Under the pieces are notes generated by a model. The model did no database searches. It had not been told where the DNA came from and was given only the letters and a program-made list of their open reading frames with translations. The position numbers and the translations under genes were made by a program. From the NCBI RefSeq assembly GCF_018687715.1, contig NC_056758.1:2170001-2234000 (forward strand): DNA of 64,000 nt, written 5' to 3'. Shown here in pieces: positions 52,124 through 64,000 of the stretch (position 1 is its first letter; the number at the start of each line of letters is the position of its first letter). The DNA is from Carya illinoinensis (lineage: Eukaryota > Streptophyta > Magnoliopsida > Fagales > Juglandaceae).

Positions 52124-53079
52124 TATTTGGGGTAGATTTTGATGGAAAAGGACTCGAAATGGATAGTATTCTTTGTGCTTGTTCGTTTAAACAACACAAC
52201 TCCAACCAATTCATCGATCGAACACAAATGTTTGGGTGAATGAAATTGCTTGATTTTTGTTTGTAATTAGTTGAGTTGTGAATCTTGCATGGCTAATCCA
52301 CAAATATACCTTAATTGTTTTGTTTTTTTGGTTTTGGTTTTGTTTTAATCAGGCTTACATTCACCTTCATGTTTCGTTTAACCAAATATCTTCAAGTCGT
52401 GTATGAATTGAGGTTGCACCAAAGCCTTCCATCATGTTAGATGTGGCTAATACTCATCAACAGGATACACGGTTCTAGTTGGGAAAACACTCGGCCTCAT
52501 TGTTTCTCTCTTTCGTGTGTGTCATTCCCTTAATCATACCCTTGATCAAAATCCCACCATGTCTACTGGATTTCCACAGCCGCAAGGATCCTCCTCACTT
52601 TGTAATTAATCACTGTTAAGTAGACTAGCTGTTTATGTGTTCTTTTGTAATTTGTATTAAGACCTTGGTTATCAATAAAGTTTATTTCTCTTGAGAAAAA
52701 CAAAAAATCATTCCCTTAATCAAGATTGGTAGAATTAACAAAGAAATTATAAAACAAAACTCACAAGAGACAGATTATATAAATAAAGTTCATCTCTGCA
52801 AGTTGTTTACAATTGGAGTTGAGATCATAACATTATATATATAAGGCTTATGGAGGTATTCCTCAACGAGGTAACTGTGGAAGAAAGATTTGAAGCTCTC
52901 TCTCCCAGTTGATTTACGCTTTATTCCAGGTATTACTGCTGGAACTTTTAGTAACAAATGTCTCTCACAGCAAACAATCAAGCGTGTAACTGTGGGTAGT
53001 TGGTGATTACAATCTACCCATGGGGTTGATGCTTCCACAACATAGCAATCAACAAGAAATCATTATTCTTTACCCAAGC
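51766..53079. other. Spacer upstream of PPR and downstream of mannosidase
   Basis: It holds the PPR 5' flank, an AT-rich MITE-B remnant at 51880-52010 ending GATGAGATGAATCTACCCAAACG, and an (AAT)n microsatellite at 52083-52123. The mannosidase 3' UTR occupies its last part. A terminal phrase AATAAAGTTTATTTCTCTTGAG at 52673-52694 looks like a polyadenylated tail of an unassigned element. Confidence 0.5.
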
Positions 53080-56000
53080 TCAAAGGATGGTATGCTGATT
53101 ATGGTAGTTCCAGCCACGAAGTGTGACTCGAGGGGTGATACCTGGAGGGACCTCAAAAGTGATCTTGATTGGCATAGCCTCACCGGGTACCAACGAGAAA
53201 TAGTTGTCTGAGTAATGAACAGGAAGAATTCTTGTGTCATCACCTTTCTTGGGATCCTTCTTCACAGCATGAACAGAAAAATGAAGGAAGAATGCAACTC
53301 CTACATCAGTCCCATTCACTTCAGCAACCCTCAAGCCATTGTTTTCCTTTGCCAAACATCTGTAAATCCTCTGTAAAAAGCTGATCTCATGCTTTTCATC
53401 AGCACCACTGTGTATAGGTTCCACTGAGGCCATATCAAAATCACCATTGCCTTGCCTAGCCATGAACTTGTTCAAATAGGTTAAAGTTCTACAGTCAGCT
53501 TTCTTTGATGTGTTTTGAACATGCATTTCAATTTCATAAGTGGAGCCCTCGATGAAAACCTTAGATGTAATCTTGAGGGGTATTTTTTTACTTTTGTATA
53601 GCTCCAGCAGCTTGTAATCTCCACCAGACAGATGCAGCCAGTAAAAGTTTCTAGATAAAATGCCATAGTCTGACATGTGGTAGAGTTTGAGAAGAAGGAA
53701 GTAGACTGGCTTTGGGTTTTTAGACTTTGGATACTTCATTTCAACAATGGGCAATGTTTTTTTGGGTGGAGCGGAGAGTTTTTCAAAAACTTTGTAGTAT
53801 GGACATGTACCGTCAAGATCCCAGACTGACACTTCAATAGCCATGTTAGATAGTTCTTCTGATGTAGTATTGACAACCTGCTCATGTATGGATGAGAAAA
53901 AAACTTGAAATTATACACCATCTTTTGATGAGGTAGAAAGAATGTATTCCCGCAATATCCATTTTCCCCTTAACATCTCATCTGCTGAAAGAAAATGTTG
54001 ATTTTTATCAACTGAGCTAGAGAGTTCTTTTTTCTTTCTGGCTAATATATCATCTATGGAAACAGCTCATCAGATACTAAATATGCCTTTCATTTTTCTT
54101 AAAATAAAAAGGAAAAACAAATTATCTGCCTTGCATTTTAAATTCAATCCGGTCCAGACACAAAAATCATAAATTTTTATGAATGTAGAGGATACCTCTA
54201 TAAAATACGAAGCCAGATTCAGCTGAACATGGACTGGTTCTGCAGCAGCGCGACAGCCATAGAAACCTGCTGTTTGGTCAAGAAGATGATCATAAAACTG
54301 GCCTCTAAGACCAGTCCATGGATTCTGTGTCTTCCAAATCAGGACGCCAGTGAATTTACTCCACATATGAGAAGTCCAGCCCTCCAGCAGTGCTCTATAC
54401 TGAATGTAGTTTGCCAGTTGAGCCTGAGATGATGATTTCAACTTTGGTCACTACAAGAACAGAGATAAGAGAATCCAGGAAGTCAACTGTAATAGTCAGA
54501 GAAAGATTTCGATTTACCTTCAAACAAAAATCATCAAGATCCTCTGGGGTACCATAGAGTTGAATCTGATCAGGAACATCTGGCTTTGAATAAGGTATAT
54601 ATTTATGGTATTCCCATATAGGGTTTGGAACCTCTTCTGTATACCCTCCAGAAACCTTCCTAAACAGCGGAATCTTCCAGCCTTCTGGAGGCATTGTTGC
54701 TCTGATGGTATCTGCCACAGGCATCCCAACAGAACCAACCTCCGGATTGAATCCGTATTTGTAAAAATCATTTTTGAAGAAGTTTTCAGGATTTTGGATT
54801 TCATAAGGGCCATCCGTGAAGTCCCCCTTTCCATTTGCAAACCCATCCCACATAGATCCTTGGATGTAGGCACGCGTGCCATCAAGATATTGGCTAGGAT
54901 CCTTGAACGCTGGTAATAGATCTTCAGATGGTTTGCTCATTTCATTGGGATTTTCGAAATCGGGATGGAGTCTTAGATCCTTTTTCAAAGCTGCATTGAT
55001 GTCATCTGGTGGAACTTGTTCATTTCCACCTACCCAGAGAGCAAGACTAGGATGGTTCCTTAGCAGCTTGACAGTGTCTCTTGCACATAGCAAGAATAGA
55101 TCATGATCGAGAGGACCGTTTGGATTTGATATAGGCTTACCCCGTCCATCAACGTCTCCTGTAATCCAAAACTCTTGCCACACCTACAAAAATCAGATCA
55201 GCTATATGGATCAAGTTATACTATCAGTAATTTAATAGCGTATGAACTTAAAATATCAAATCCAAAGTAGCACATTGAATCCAGAGTTGGCAAAGCTCTA
55301 CATTAGCTTCAGCCCAAAGCAAAGCAGATTTTACTCTTCCTTTTTTTTTTTTTTTTTTTTTTTTTTCCCACTTTATGAGTATGCAGAATTCCCTCTGGTT
55401 TCAAAGTTCCATTTACTAAATAAGCAAGACTACCTACGAATCCCACCGCAAAACGCCAACAGCGGAAATTATCAAATAGCTTTTCTTAGAAAAAGGATGC
55501 TAAGATAGGTTAATACTGACATTATAAAAATGCATCTGCACTCAACAAAGCAATTATCGTAAGTAATTCAGTTGGCCACAAAAATCCATAATTACCATTT
55601 AGCACACTATCTAGAGACCATGTACCCTGTTTAAATCATTGGTAGTAGCAATAAGAGATAAAATACAAAATGAGTGCATACACTAAGGCTAACTCCAATT
55701 GGCTAGAAGACAAAACAAAATATGGTTTGGTTACGCAAACAAAGACCACTGACCTCACTTATAATGAGCTTCTAAAGTTGGAGAGCATTACAAGATCAAG
55801 AGGGTAGCTAGAAACATATCAGGCAGAGATAATCCATGTAGCTGGCACGAGAATTTAGAAATATAATTACTGATGAATTATAGCAATGAAAACAACGAAT
55901 TTGCTCGCAAGCCTGTGGTTGTTCATGCATTTAATTCTTCGAAAGCGTTTGTAATGCAATTTTTTTTTTTTTTTTTTTAAATCAGTAAACAAAATTCTAT

Positions 56001-58128
56001 TGATCATAAGAATAGGCAAAAGCCCAGGTATATGGGGCATACATTTGTTATGCAGTTCAAAACAAGCTTTTCAACAACTGCAAATGGCAAGAACTTTTAT
56101 AGACAATTTAGATAAACAAAAGACCAAAACCCCAGTGGTTTTGAAAAGCATTACCAAAAATCAACAATGCCAACTTTTTTTATGGTAACTCCCATGGTCA
56201 TGCCATGCAGTGAGAGAGGCAGAACTTACCAGAAGACCATAAATATCACAATAATGATAAAATTCGGGCCTCTCGGCCAATCCGCCACCCCAACAACGAA
56301 TCATGTTTAGATTCATATCAGCATGAAACTTGATGTCTGTTTTGTACCGCTTCTTTGAAAGACGTAGTAACCCATCTGACAATATCCAATTACCACCACG
56401 GATAAAAATAGGCTGCCCATTGACCTTGAACAACCTTTAGAGAAAAAAGTGTATAGAATACAGCTCATAGTATCAAAATCGAGGCACTCCTGATGCAGGG
56501 ACCAAGAAAGCTAGGACATTAATAAAATGTATGGGAAACAATACCTTCCACCAGTGGCACTATCAACATGGCTCTCAATTTTCCGGAATCCAAACAGATG
56601 GCTCCACGCATCAGACTCTCCGTATCCCTTTACATCAACAGTAATTTGAACATTGTACAGGTATTGCTTTCCCATACCATTTGGCCACCATAAGTTGGGC
56701 TTGTAGAAAAAAAGCTGTGAATTCATACAATTAGCACTTTAACAGGAGTAATGAAAGCCATAAACTAGGGTACGAGACCCATAGGAGTCCATAGTAACCG
56801 GATGCTCCAAATGCTTGGTTCATCCCAAATTACAAATATCCAGATTCAACTTAGGAGAGTTCAAGGCATTGATTAGTAAGAACGGCTACTTACCTTCCCT
56901 TCCTAGGGCCCAATATGTAAAGTTTTACTTCTCTCTCTTACTTTGTTTTTTTTTTTTTTTTAACATTCAGAGGTATCTTACCCTTTCATCTCCCTTTATG
57001 TACAATATCAATGTAATGAACTAAGAAGGAAGTTCATTACCTAAGTGATCAATATTGCATTAAGATAATAAGAAATTGACATAGAAATCTAAGTAACTTT
57101 ACCAAATAAGTAGAAGATATGGAGGTCAAAAACAGTCTATACAGATACCAGCAAGGATAATTGCAAAAACCAAAGAAAATCATATTTTAGGGCATGACAT
57201 CTAGGGAAAAGATAAACCTGATATCAAGAATTAGAATAGAAAAGGAGGGTTAGAGTCCACAGAGATAGAAATGTGAGGAAGATTCTCATAGCATGAAAAG
57301 AGTTAGGATGCATGAAAATAAAGACTTCTGTGATGAGTACATTAATGGTTTTCAAAGATGCTAGAATAAATAAAGAAATCTTCTTCCCCTCAATTAGGAA
57401 GACGGCACTAGCTCATATGGCCTAGTTCCATAAATCAACTCCAAGCCTATCTAAACTCCAATCCTGCCTGATCTCAGAACTCCTCCATTACAATACCTGC
57501 AGCACGGTCAATCCAATGGTGCATGGACTTCAAATTTTGCTTAAGGTACTAAAAATAAAAGAAGTTTGCCCTGACTGGTCAGTAACTTTCGTGGAAAGAA
57601 GAGCAACTTAAATATTGATAACCAAAGGGGATAAGAGTTCCCTCTCTAATTTGCCTACCTACTTCCTTTCCTTGTTTACCCTTCCCACTAGAACAGCCAA
57701 TCGAATAGAGAAGTTACAGCAAGACTTTTCATGAAGCAAGCTAGTTGAAGAGTTCAAATTTCCTGGTAAATTGAGCCAAGGTGCTATCCGATTTCTGAGT
57801 CTTTGGAGTTCAAAACTTGCTTTGGTTCAATTGTGCCCTTCTAGGAAAGTGGCTTTGGCATTACCAACAGGACAGGGAGCCTTATGAAAAATTATCGTAA
57901 ATTCTAAACTCAGTTGAGCTTGGTGTGGGACTGGGCTGTGTTTAGTGAGGTATATAGGCCTCATAGGGTGGATTCATGGAAAAAAACAACAGAAGAGGAT
58001 GGGGTTTTTTCAAGACATCTTAGACTTGACAGGAAGTTCACTGTTCAATCTTTCTACAAAATACATATGCTTAAAGACAGTAACCCGATCCTTTGAAGGG
58101 TATTTGATGAACCAAGGCACCTCTAGCT

Positions 58129-58170
<42 letters not shown>

Positions 58171-61100
58171 CTCTCTTTGGACAATATCCTCAAGGAAATC
58201 CTCACCATTGATTACCTAAGGAAAATTCATATCAGTGAAATATGTTTTTTTATAGGTATCATATCAGTGAAATATCAATGTTGTATGTGCAGAAAGAGTG
58301 AGGAATCTCAAAACCACCTCTTATTCCATTGAGAGATTGTCAGTGACTTGTGGAATGAATTTTGTAGTTAAGTTGGGTTGGTTACTTATCAAAAACAAAA
58401 AAAAAACAAGTTAAGTTGGGCTGGTTTGGGCTTATGCCTAGAAGAATATTATAATTTTTTGCCAATTTTTTTTATAAGCACTTTTTTGCCAAATAAAGAG
58501 GGTTATATGAAAAAAGCCTACAAATTCCAGCAGTGTGGACAATAATTCCTATCTGCTTACCTTAGTGTATTTGGAGGAAAATGAATAATAGTGATTTTGA
58601 GGATCATGAGCAGACAATGGAGCTTAAAACCCTCCATTTTAATACCTTATTCCTTTTGGCAGCATGTACAGTTACTCGGCCAAATTTCATGAGTTTATTG
58701 TATCTTCTTTTTTTTTTTTTAAATAAAAAAAAAATCCTGCTTAGTTGTTCCTCTTGTACACCCCCCTGTGTGTACTCAGAACAACATCATTTGAGTTCAT
58801 TAATAAAATTTTGGATTACTATGGCCTAAATGTACACGAGTTTCTAATGACTTCTATAGCCACTTAGATAGGTCTTGCCTCTTGTATACCTTCTTGTGTA
58901 CTTGGGCTATGCCTTTTATTATTAATACTACCGTTTACTTATCAAAAAAAAATAAAATTTTGGATTACTTACTAAAAAAATCTTAAATATTAAATGCTTT
59001 AAAAAAAGCAGACTGAAAGAAGACTATTTTCGCCAAGACTAATAAAAATGCGTAGTCTCACTTATAAAAAAAAAAAAAAAAAAAAAACAGAATGCACGGT
59101 CTCACTGACCTGAGGAAAAGTATACTGCACTCGTGATCCAGCAGGGATTGATACATGTTGAGTCACAAGATGCTCTACCAAACAAATATTTCCCTCTAGT
59201 TCTATTGTCACTTGGATATTCAAAGAACACTGAGCCACCCAGCCACTTTTATTTTCCAACTCAGTTGTAGCATGCAAATATACCCGCTTGTAATTGTCAA
59301 AAAACGATGAAACCAAGTGGGGGTCAACTACTTTCACTGGCTGCACCAATTAGTAACGTATCAGCATCTGAAACTTAATCTGAATAGAAGAATCAGGGAA
59401 TAATTCTGATGCAGGAATTGCATGGCCAAGAATAAATGTTATTAGAAACTAAATTAAAGAGAACAGAATATACAACACAATCTTTATAAGCATGCATATC
59501 TACAGCTCTCGACGGCACTGCTTTAGATTGCACCAGTTCATTGATTAGCTTGTGACGATGAAATCCTAATGCCACTAACATGATGGCTAATCACATAACT
59601 AATTGTTACAAAAGTTGAGCATTTGCAATACAACTCACCCCGGTTATAGAAATAGATACCTCATCCCATATGCCAGTGTTCCTATCCCTATAATAGCACC
59701 AAGGTTAACTTTATTAGTAACATAAATACTTGCTGTGATGATCTATAAATATAGAGTTGCATTCAATTGAAAAGTGAACAAACCAATGCTGATAATAGGA
59801 TCACAAAAGGCATGATGCAACAGAAAATGTACATGGATCTTCCTTTATCACCAGATGATGCACATACACTTTCCAGCATTTTGTATTCCTTTTAAAGTCC
59901 TATTTATACTTAATAAATCATCTTCAGCAAGCATTCCATGCCTACCATTAATGTCTAATAATGTTATCCAATAATCCCTGCAATCACCTCTCATAATCCA
60001 ACGAGGGACTTGAGGAAAAAATATCATCAGGTTAAAAGATAACAATCATAATAGCCACTTCCATGATCAAAAGTTACAACATAATCACCTTATAGGAGCA
60101 ATCCAATCCCATCCCTCAACATACTGTGTGGCAACATCTTTTCCAATCTACCATAAAAACAAATTAATGTTAGACTACATGTTCTGCAAGCATCGCAGAT
60201 TCTCTGCTCCATTCCATTTGCATGAGATCCCAAAATACTAATTTAATTCTGATATATCTGTGCTCCAGACATAAGGATATAAGTAAATTGAATAGGTTGT
60301 TGATTTAGCTATAAACCTCATGATCACCACCTTGCCCCCCCTTAGGTGGAATTCTCCCAGGATGATCGGGAGGGTGAACAAGAACAGCAAGCAAGTTTTG
60401 GCCATCAGGATGCAGAATATCAGTAACATCAAGAGAATGCCTCCGAAACATCCCTTTTGGCAAGACTCTTTCATGCCCATTTAAATATACTTCAGCAGAA
60501 TAATTGATTCCACGAAAATTTAGATCCAGGTGCTGATTTCCTGACTGCAAAAGGCCAAGCAATTAGACACATATATATACTGGGGAAAGATGATCAGATT
60601 TGAGATTAAGGAGCACAAAATTTTAGGAATGCCAGGTTCTAGACGAGTTTGATGAATTCCAACTCAATTTGAAATGTAGAAATCAAATAGCAGTTCCAAA
60701 GAAAAATAAATTTGACCGAATGGCAGTGGCCAACTATCCAAGTACCGACCTAGTTTTAGAAAATAATGTAGCCAAAACATTAGCAAGAAAATGCATGGTT
60801 AAGTTAAATCTGTAGGGAATGGAAACCAAAAGTAAGTTTTAACCTCAAAGATTATATTGCAAGTAGATGAATTGCATACCAGCTTACTCTGAAAAGTTGT
60901 AAAAAACCAGAATGTGTAGCTCTCTCTTCCAGAATCAGCAATATCTATAATTGTCTCGTTTTGAAGGCCGTAGAAAGGATCAGGAACAACTTTGTTCTTC
61001 ACCAAGGTTGCCAAAACGCTGTCATCCAAATCAGTGTCAGCCATGGCCCCTTGAAAAATGCAACCATGTTGCCTTTTTTTTTCCCTTCTATAAGTCTCCC

Positions 61101-62067
61101 TAAAGCTTTAATATAACAATTGGTATATACAGATGCAGCACTTCTTTCCCAGTTTTGCTTTCTAGGAATCATAATGTATGCTAAATTCTACCGGTATGAA
61201 CACAAATAAGCATTAAACCACCATGGAGCCTTATTAAGATATGAACTCAAAACAAATGCTAAGATATAACTAGGACAACTCTATATACTCATCAATACCT
61301 CAAAGGCAATAAGCTTATAAAGTGGGGAAAAATATTGTTAGGAAAAAAAAAGATTCCTACAGAAAGTCCATCTATACATATTTCGAGTAATAATAAAAAA
61401 TTAAGTTGATGTTCACAGCTTCACATTTCCAAATTTCAACGCATTTTGGTTCCTACACAATGCAAAACATTCAGAAGTTCCCACAATACATTTTGGTTCC
61501 TAAACAATCCTGGACATTTTTTATAAGACCAATAAGTCGAGCCAGTCCAACTGACTTGCTTTTTGGCTTCAATTGGCAAGTTTTACACTATAGAGTGTGC
61601 TTTCACCGAAATATATAAAATATCAGAACCTTTTTTTCATTTTTATCCCATTCGTATTATGGTTATTATATTTTCTTCCTTTAACCAATTACAACCACCA
61701 GTTGGATCGATGCTATTTAAATTGATCTCAAATAAAGTAAATCAGAACCCAAAAAAATAATAAATTAAAGTCAAATAAAAAAAACTAACACCTAAATCGA
61801 TGTGCCTGTTTATCCAATGGATTGCACATTTTCCAGTTAAGTTTCTAGCTAGAGCAGTCTCACAATTAAACAAGCAGCGAATCGAGGAAGAGAGCAAAAT
61901 GTGAGATTAGAGGCGTTTACGTTCCCGGGACGACGGCGTCCATCCAAGGGGAGGTGGGTCCGGAGGGAGGATGAGTGGTGGTGAGCTGGGTTCCACTAAG
62001 TTGAACATCCGTGGACCTCGCAGCAAGCCAACCGGAGTCAAGCCGAGTCTTCCCTATCTCTGCCATT
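53080..62067 (-). CDS. Mannosylglycoprotein endo-beta-mannosidase (GH2), with exon 1 frameshift
   Basis: Eleven minus-strand exons: 62067-61921, 61018-60880, 60544-60317, 60147-60089, 59687-59639, 59340-59110, 56714-56545, 56434-56230, 55183-54518, 54423-54196 and 53877-53080. Apart from exon 1 all phases agree, giving about 972 residues (lily and Arabidopsis enzymes are about 950 by memory). Landmarks are [88 protein letters not shown] and [45 protein letters not shown] (acid/base Glu region) and [20 protein letters not shown] follow. The enzyme cleaves Man-beta-1,4-GlcNAc in N-glycan cores, probably in the vacuole or during glycoprotein turnover. The ATG at 62067 (MAEIGKTRL) reaches TGA after nine codons because CTTTGAC has one T too many at 62040-62042; the next frame continues [16 protein letters not shown]. 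Without it the gene looks intact. Confidence 0.93.
57590..58950 (+). mobile_element. Degenerate LINE in mannosidase intron 6, opposite strand
   Basis: Inside the 2.4-kb intron between 59110 and 56714, the + strand reads pieces of a LINE polyprotein in shifting frames. They are [14 protein letters not shown] (about 57690), [17 protein letters not shown] (about 57850), the zinc-binding [20 protein letters not shown] (about 58290) and [19 protein letters not shown] (about 58575). A 3' tail follows with CTTGTGTACTTGGGC and TTACTTATCAAAAAAAAA near 58945. Several stops, frameshifts and a 40-T run at 58132-58170 make it dead. It is antisense to the host gene. Confidence 0.8.
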
Positions 62068-63497
62068 GCTAAGAACCCTAGACCGAGTTGAACTCCCTCT
62101 CAGAACTGAGAGCTAAGGTCGGTCAGCCCTTCGCAGATGTCGGTGACAGAGAAAGGGATAGAGTGTAGGGGTATATTTGGTAGGAAAAGTCTATATGCAA
62201 CCGGCTTATATCCCCGTTGCGGCCCCGGGGCCTACGTGGCATTAAATGATAAACGACGCCGTTTTATTGCTGCTAAAATCCCTCTCTTTTCCCTCATTCA
62301 ATTTTCCTCTTCCCCGCATCCCTCTGCTTTCTCTTATCTCTATCTTCTCTCATCCCTCTATTCTCCACGTAACCCTAAGCCCAGATCTAGATTTCCTCTT
62401 CCCCTGCATCCCTTTGTTTTCTCTCATCTCTATCTTCTCCCATCCCTCTCTTCTCCACGACCCCGTGAACCCACACGAACCCATGAACTGGCAAACCGTT
62501 CTTAGTTTAGCTTTTTATGGGGGATCCACTGCAAGAAAAGAACACTGCTGGTAATGACAGAGTGCTTAGCTTCTTATAACTTTTTTGTTTTTTTTTTTTT
62601 TTTGTGAAAGATCATGCTTGTAGTCTGATCAATTTTTTATTCTTGAAAAGAATGCTGCTTGAAATTGTTGTAATGAAGTTTTTTTTATTTGTCTCTATGT
62701 CTTAGGTAGGATGTTTCACTGTTATTTTTTTTATGAAATCTGAGATTTAAAACTTTTATTCCTTCGTGCTAGTTTTTGCTGTCGTCTTTAAGGACTTATC
62801 TCAACTTGAATGGATACTTCTTATGCAAACCAGGGGTCATTGACGCAAGAATTCTTCATCACAAGTTTACTGTGTTGGGCCATATTTGTTGCTCTTCCCA
62901 ACATTTTTTGCTTTTCCAGTTGCCAAGTCTTTCCTTTTGAGCATGTAGTTAAATAACCTAAATCATACCTTTTCCCTAATTTGATGTAAGTCATCTATAT
63001 CATGCTGCCTCTTGTAAGTTTGTCTGTATTCCACATGGTTGATGTGGCAGTTCACTTTCCACTAGCTCTAGGATGCTTGGCATGACCAGGTTTAGTTTGT
63101 TTGAAATGTTGTTGGTTAAGTACTAAAACAGTCCTTGGGTCTTACATGTTTATTTTTTTCACTCTTTGATTCAATTTTATTAAATTGCTCCTTGGGTTTG
63201 TCCATTTTCTCAAATTATGACCTCCATCATATTATTTTTTTCATTTTGTTTCATTCAAAAAATGAACAAAACAGAATTTGTTGTTACAAGTGAACTTGTT
63301 GTTAGTAGTTTGGTTAGAGTAACTAATGCCCCTTGGTGCATATCATTAACTAAGGGTTTTGAAGCTTCAAACTTAAGTTTTAGAGGCAGTCTTTCGCTTT
63401 CATCTTATATTATGCTGATCTGCATTTATATCTTTTTTAATATGCACAAACTAGTACTAGAAGAAATTACCTTAGCCTAACATGCATATGTTTGCAG
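62068..63497 (+). other. 5' region of the last gene, with an imperfect duplication
   Basis: Between the divergent mannosidase start and the exon at 63498, a CT-rich leader contains two imperfect 70-bp copies about 91 bp apart (62299-62369 and 62391-62460, each TTTCCTCTTCCCC...CCCTCTxTTCTCCACG). An ATG at 62483 opens MNWQTVLSLAFYGGSTARKE and meets a GTAATG donor-like site at about 62551. Its phase does not match the next exon, so it may be leader. The shared upstream region could act as a bidirectional promoter. Confidence 0.4.
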
Positions 63498-63796
63498 AGA
63501 CTCTGCCAGATGTGACACCTTTAAGGACCACAGAAGAAAAGGAAGAAAGTAAGTTAACCGAGTTTCAAAGTGAGATACTTCAACTAGCAGCTGTTCTTAA
63601 TGGCGACCACTTCTTGAGTAGTTTCCCAGATGAAATGAGCAGCAAAATGAATGTGAAAGAAGCACATGAGTATGTGGAGGGTGTTGTTGCAAGGTTTAAA
63701 AGAGCTAGCAAAGAAGCCATCATGTTAGGGGTGGATGAATCTACCATTGTAGATATGAGATCATCTCTCACCAACAGATCCTCCATTCATAATTAA
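63498..63796 (+). CDS. Candidate exon of an unidentified protein
   Basis: An acceptor TTTGCAG at 63491-63497 opens a frame reading ETLPDVTPLRTTEEKEESKL, then LTEFQSEILQLAAVLNGDHF, MNVKEAHEYVEGVVARFKRA and KEAIMLGVDESTIVDMRSSL, ending in TAA at 63794-63796. The composition is that of a soluble helical protein. I do not recognise the family. It may be the terminal exon of a short gene, or may splice before its stop into 63918. The upstream exon is not established. Confidence 0.4.
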
Positions 63797-63917
63797 TAAA
63801 TAAAAAAAATCCTCTAAAGTCATCTTCCCTTTTTACTCAATTATATATGTTAGTGTCCTTTCTTTGGTTATAAATATATCTCAGAAAGTGACCACCATTT
63901 TTTTTGGTTTTTGTCAG

Positions 63918-64000
63918 AAGTGGAATAAATTCCGCCTTGAAAAATCAAGGGGAAGTAGTACTTTCTATTGTGATTTTGGCTATAATCGTTGTCTCATTTG
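63918..64000 (+). CDS. Possible exon with a membrane segment, running off the window
   Basis: After acceptor TTTTTGTCAG, one frame reads SGINSALKNQGEVVLSIVIL followed by AIIVVSF, a convincing transmembrane helix, and is open to the window end. It may belong to the same gene as 63498-63796, but I cannot find a canonical donor that joins them in phase. Treat as tentative. Confidence 0.3.

Overview
This window is nuclear DNA from a woody eudicot. Ten protein-coding loci are recognisable. Most have many short exons with GT..AG introns, the spacers are AT-rich, and transposon remnants and long (CT)n/(GA)n microsatellites are frequent. The protein variants and the recurrent small elements resemble what I know from Fagales, and Juglandaceae (walnut, pecan, hickory) is my best guess. 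That is inference, since no search was run.

Layout. 1-3.5 kb: 3' end of a mitochondrial Rho GTPase (MIRO), + strand, with a LINE scrap in an intron. 4.2-5.5 kb: an old LINE tail with RNase H, split by a Mutator-like element that has a perfect 9-bp target duplication. 5.9-6.7 kb: P/U-type cyclin (-). 7.1-12.5 kb: repeat-rich spacer with two related non-autonomous Helitrons. 8.5-15.3 kb: a tandem duplication that produced a broken GUX copy (12.5-13.1 kb) upstream of the intact GUX4/5-type glucuronosyltransferase (14.7-17.5 kb, +). 17.8-18.6 kb: a three-copy 231-bp array built from a SINE inside a MITE. 18.9-25.3 kb: NPK1/ANP-type MAPKKK in 17 exons (+), with a U6 snRNA retropseudogene in intron 2. 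26.4-27.9 kb: TANGLED (-). 29.0-33.8 kb: kinesin-14 (-), whose 3' end lies in a perfect 287-bp tandem duplication. 34-38.9 kb: gene-free, with MITEs and a probable Copia solo LTR. 38.9-44.1 kb: plastid-type DUF1995 protein (+). 45.2-48.2 kb: J-domain/ferredoxin-like protein (-). 49.8-51.8 kb: intronless PPR protein (-). 53.1-62.1 kb: GH2 endo-beta-mannosidase (-), with a LINE in intron 6 and a frameshift in exon 1. 62.5-64 kb: start of an unidentified + strand gene.

How the genes fit together. ANP-type MAPKKK, TANGLED and a kinesin-14 are all microtubule or cytokinesis genes and lie within 15 kb. GUX (xylan) and the endo-mannosidase (N-glycan turnover) are carbohydrate enzymes. These are independent plant genes, not an operon. 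From memory of Arabidopsis locus numbers, the gene order combines several Arabidopsis segments, which suggests this genome keeps an ancestral linkage that Arabidopsis has split. I found no previously undescribed multi-gene system. The most unusual content is genome history: nested insertions with readable target sites, duplications with visible breakpoints, and CT microsatellites placed directly after 5' splice sites.
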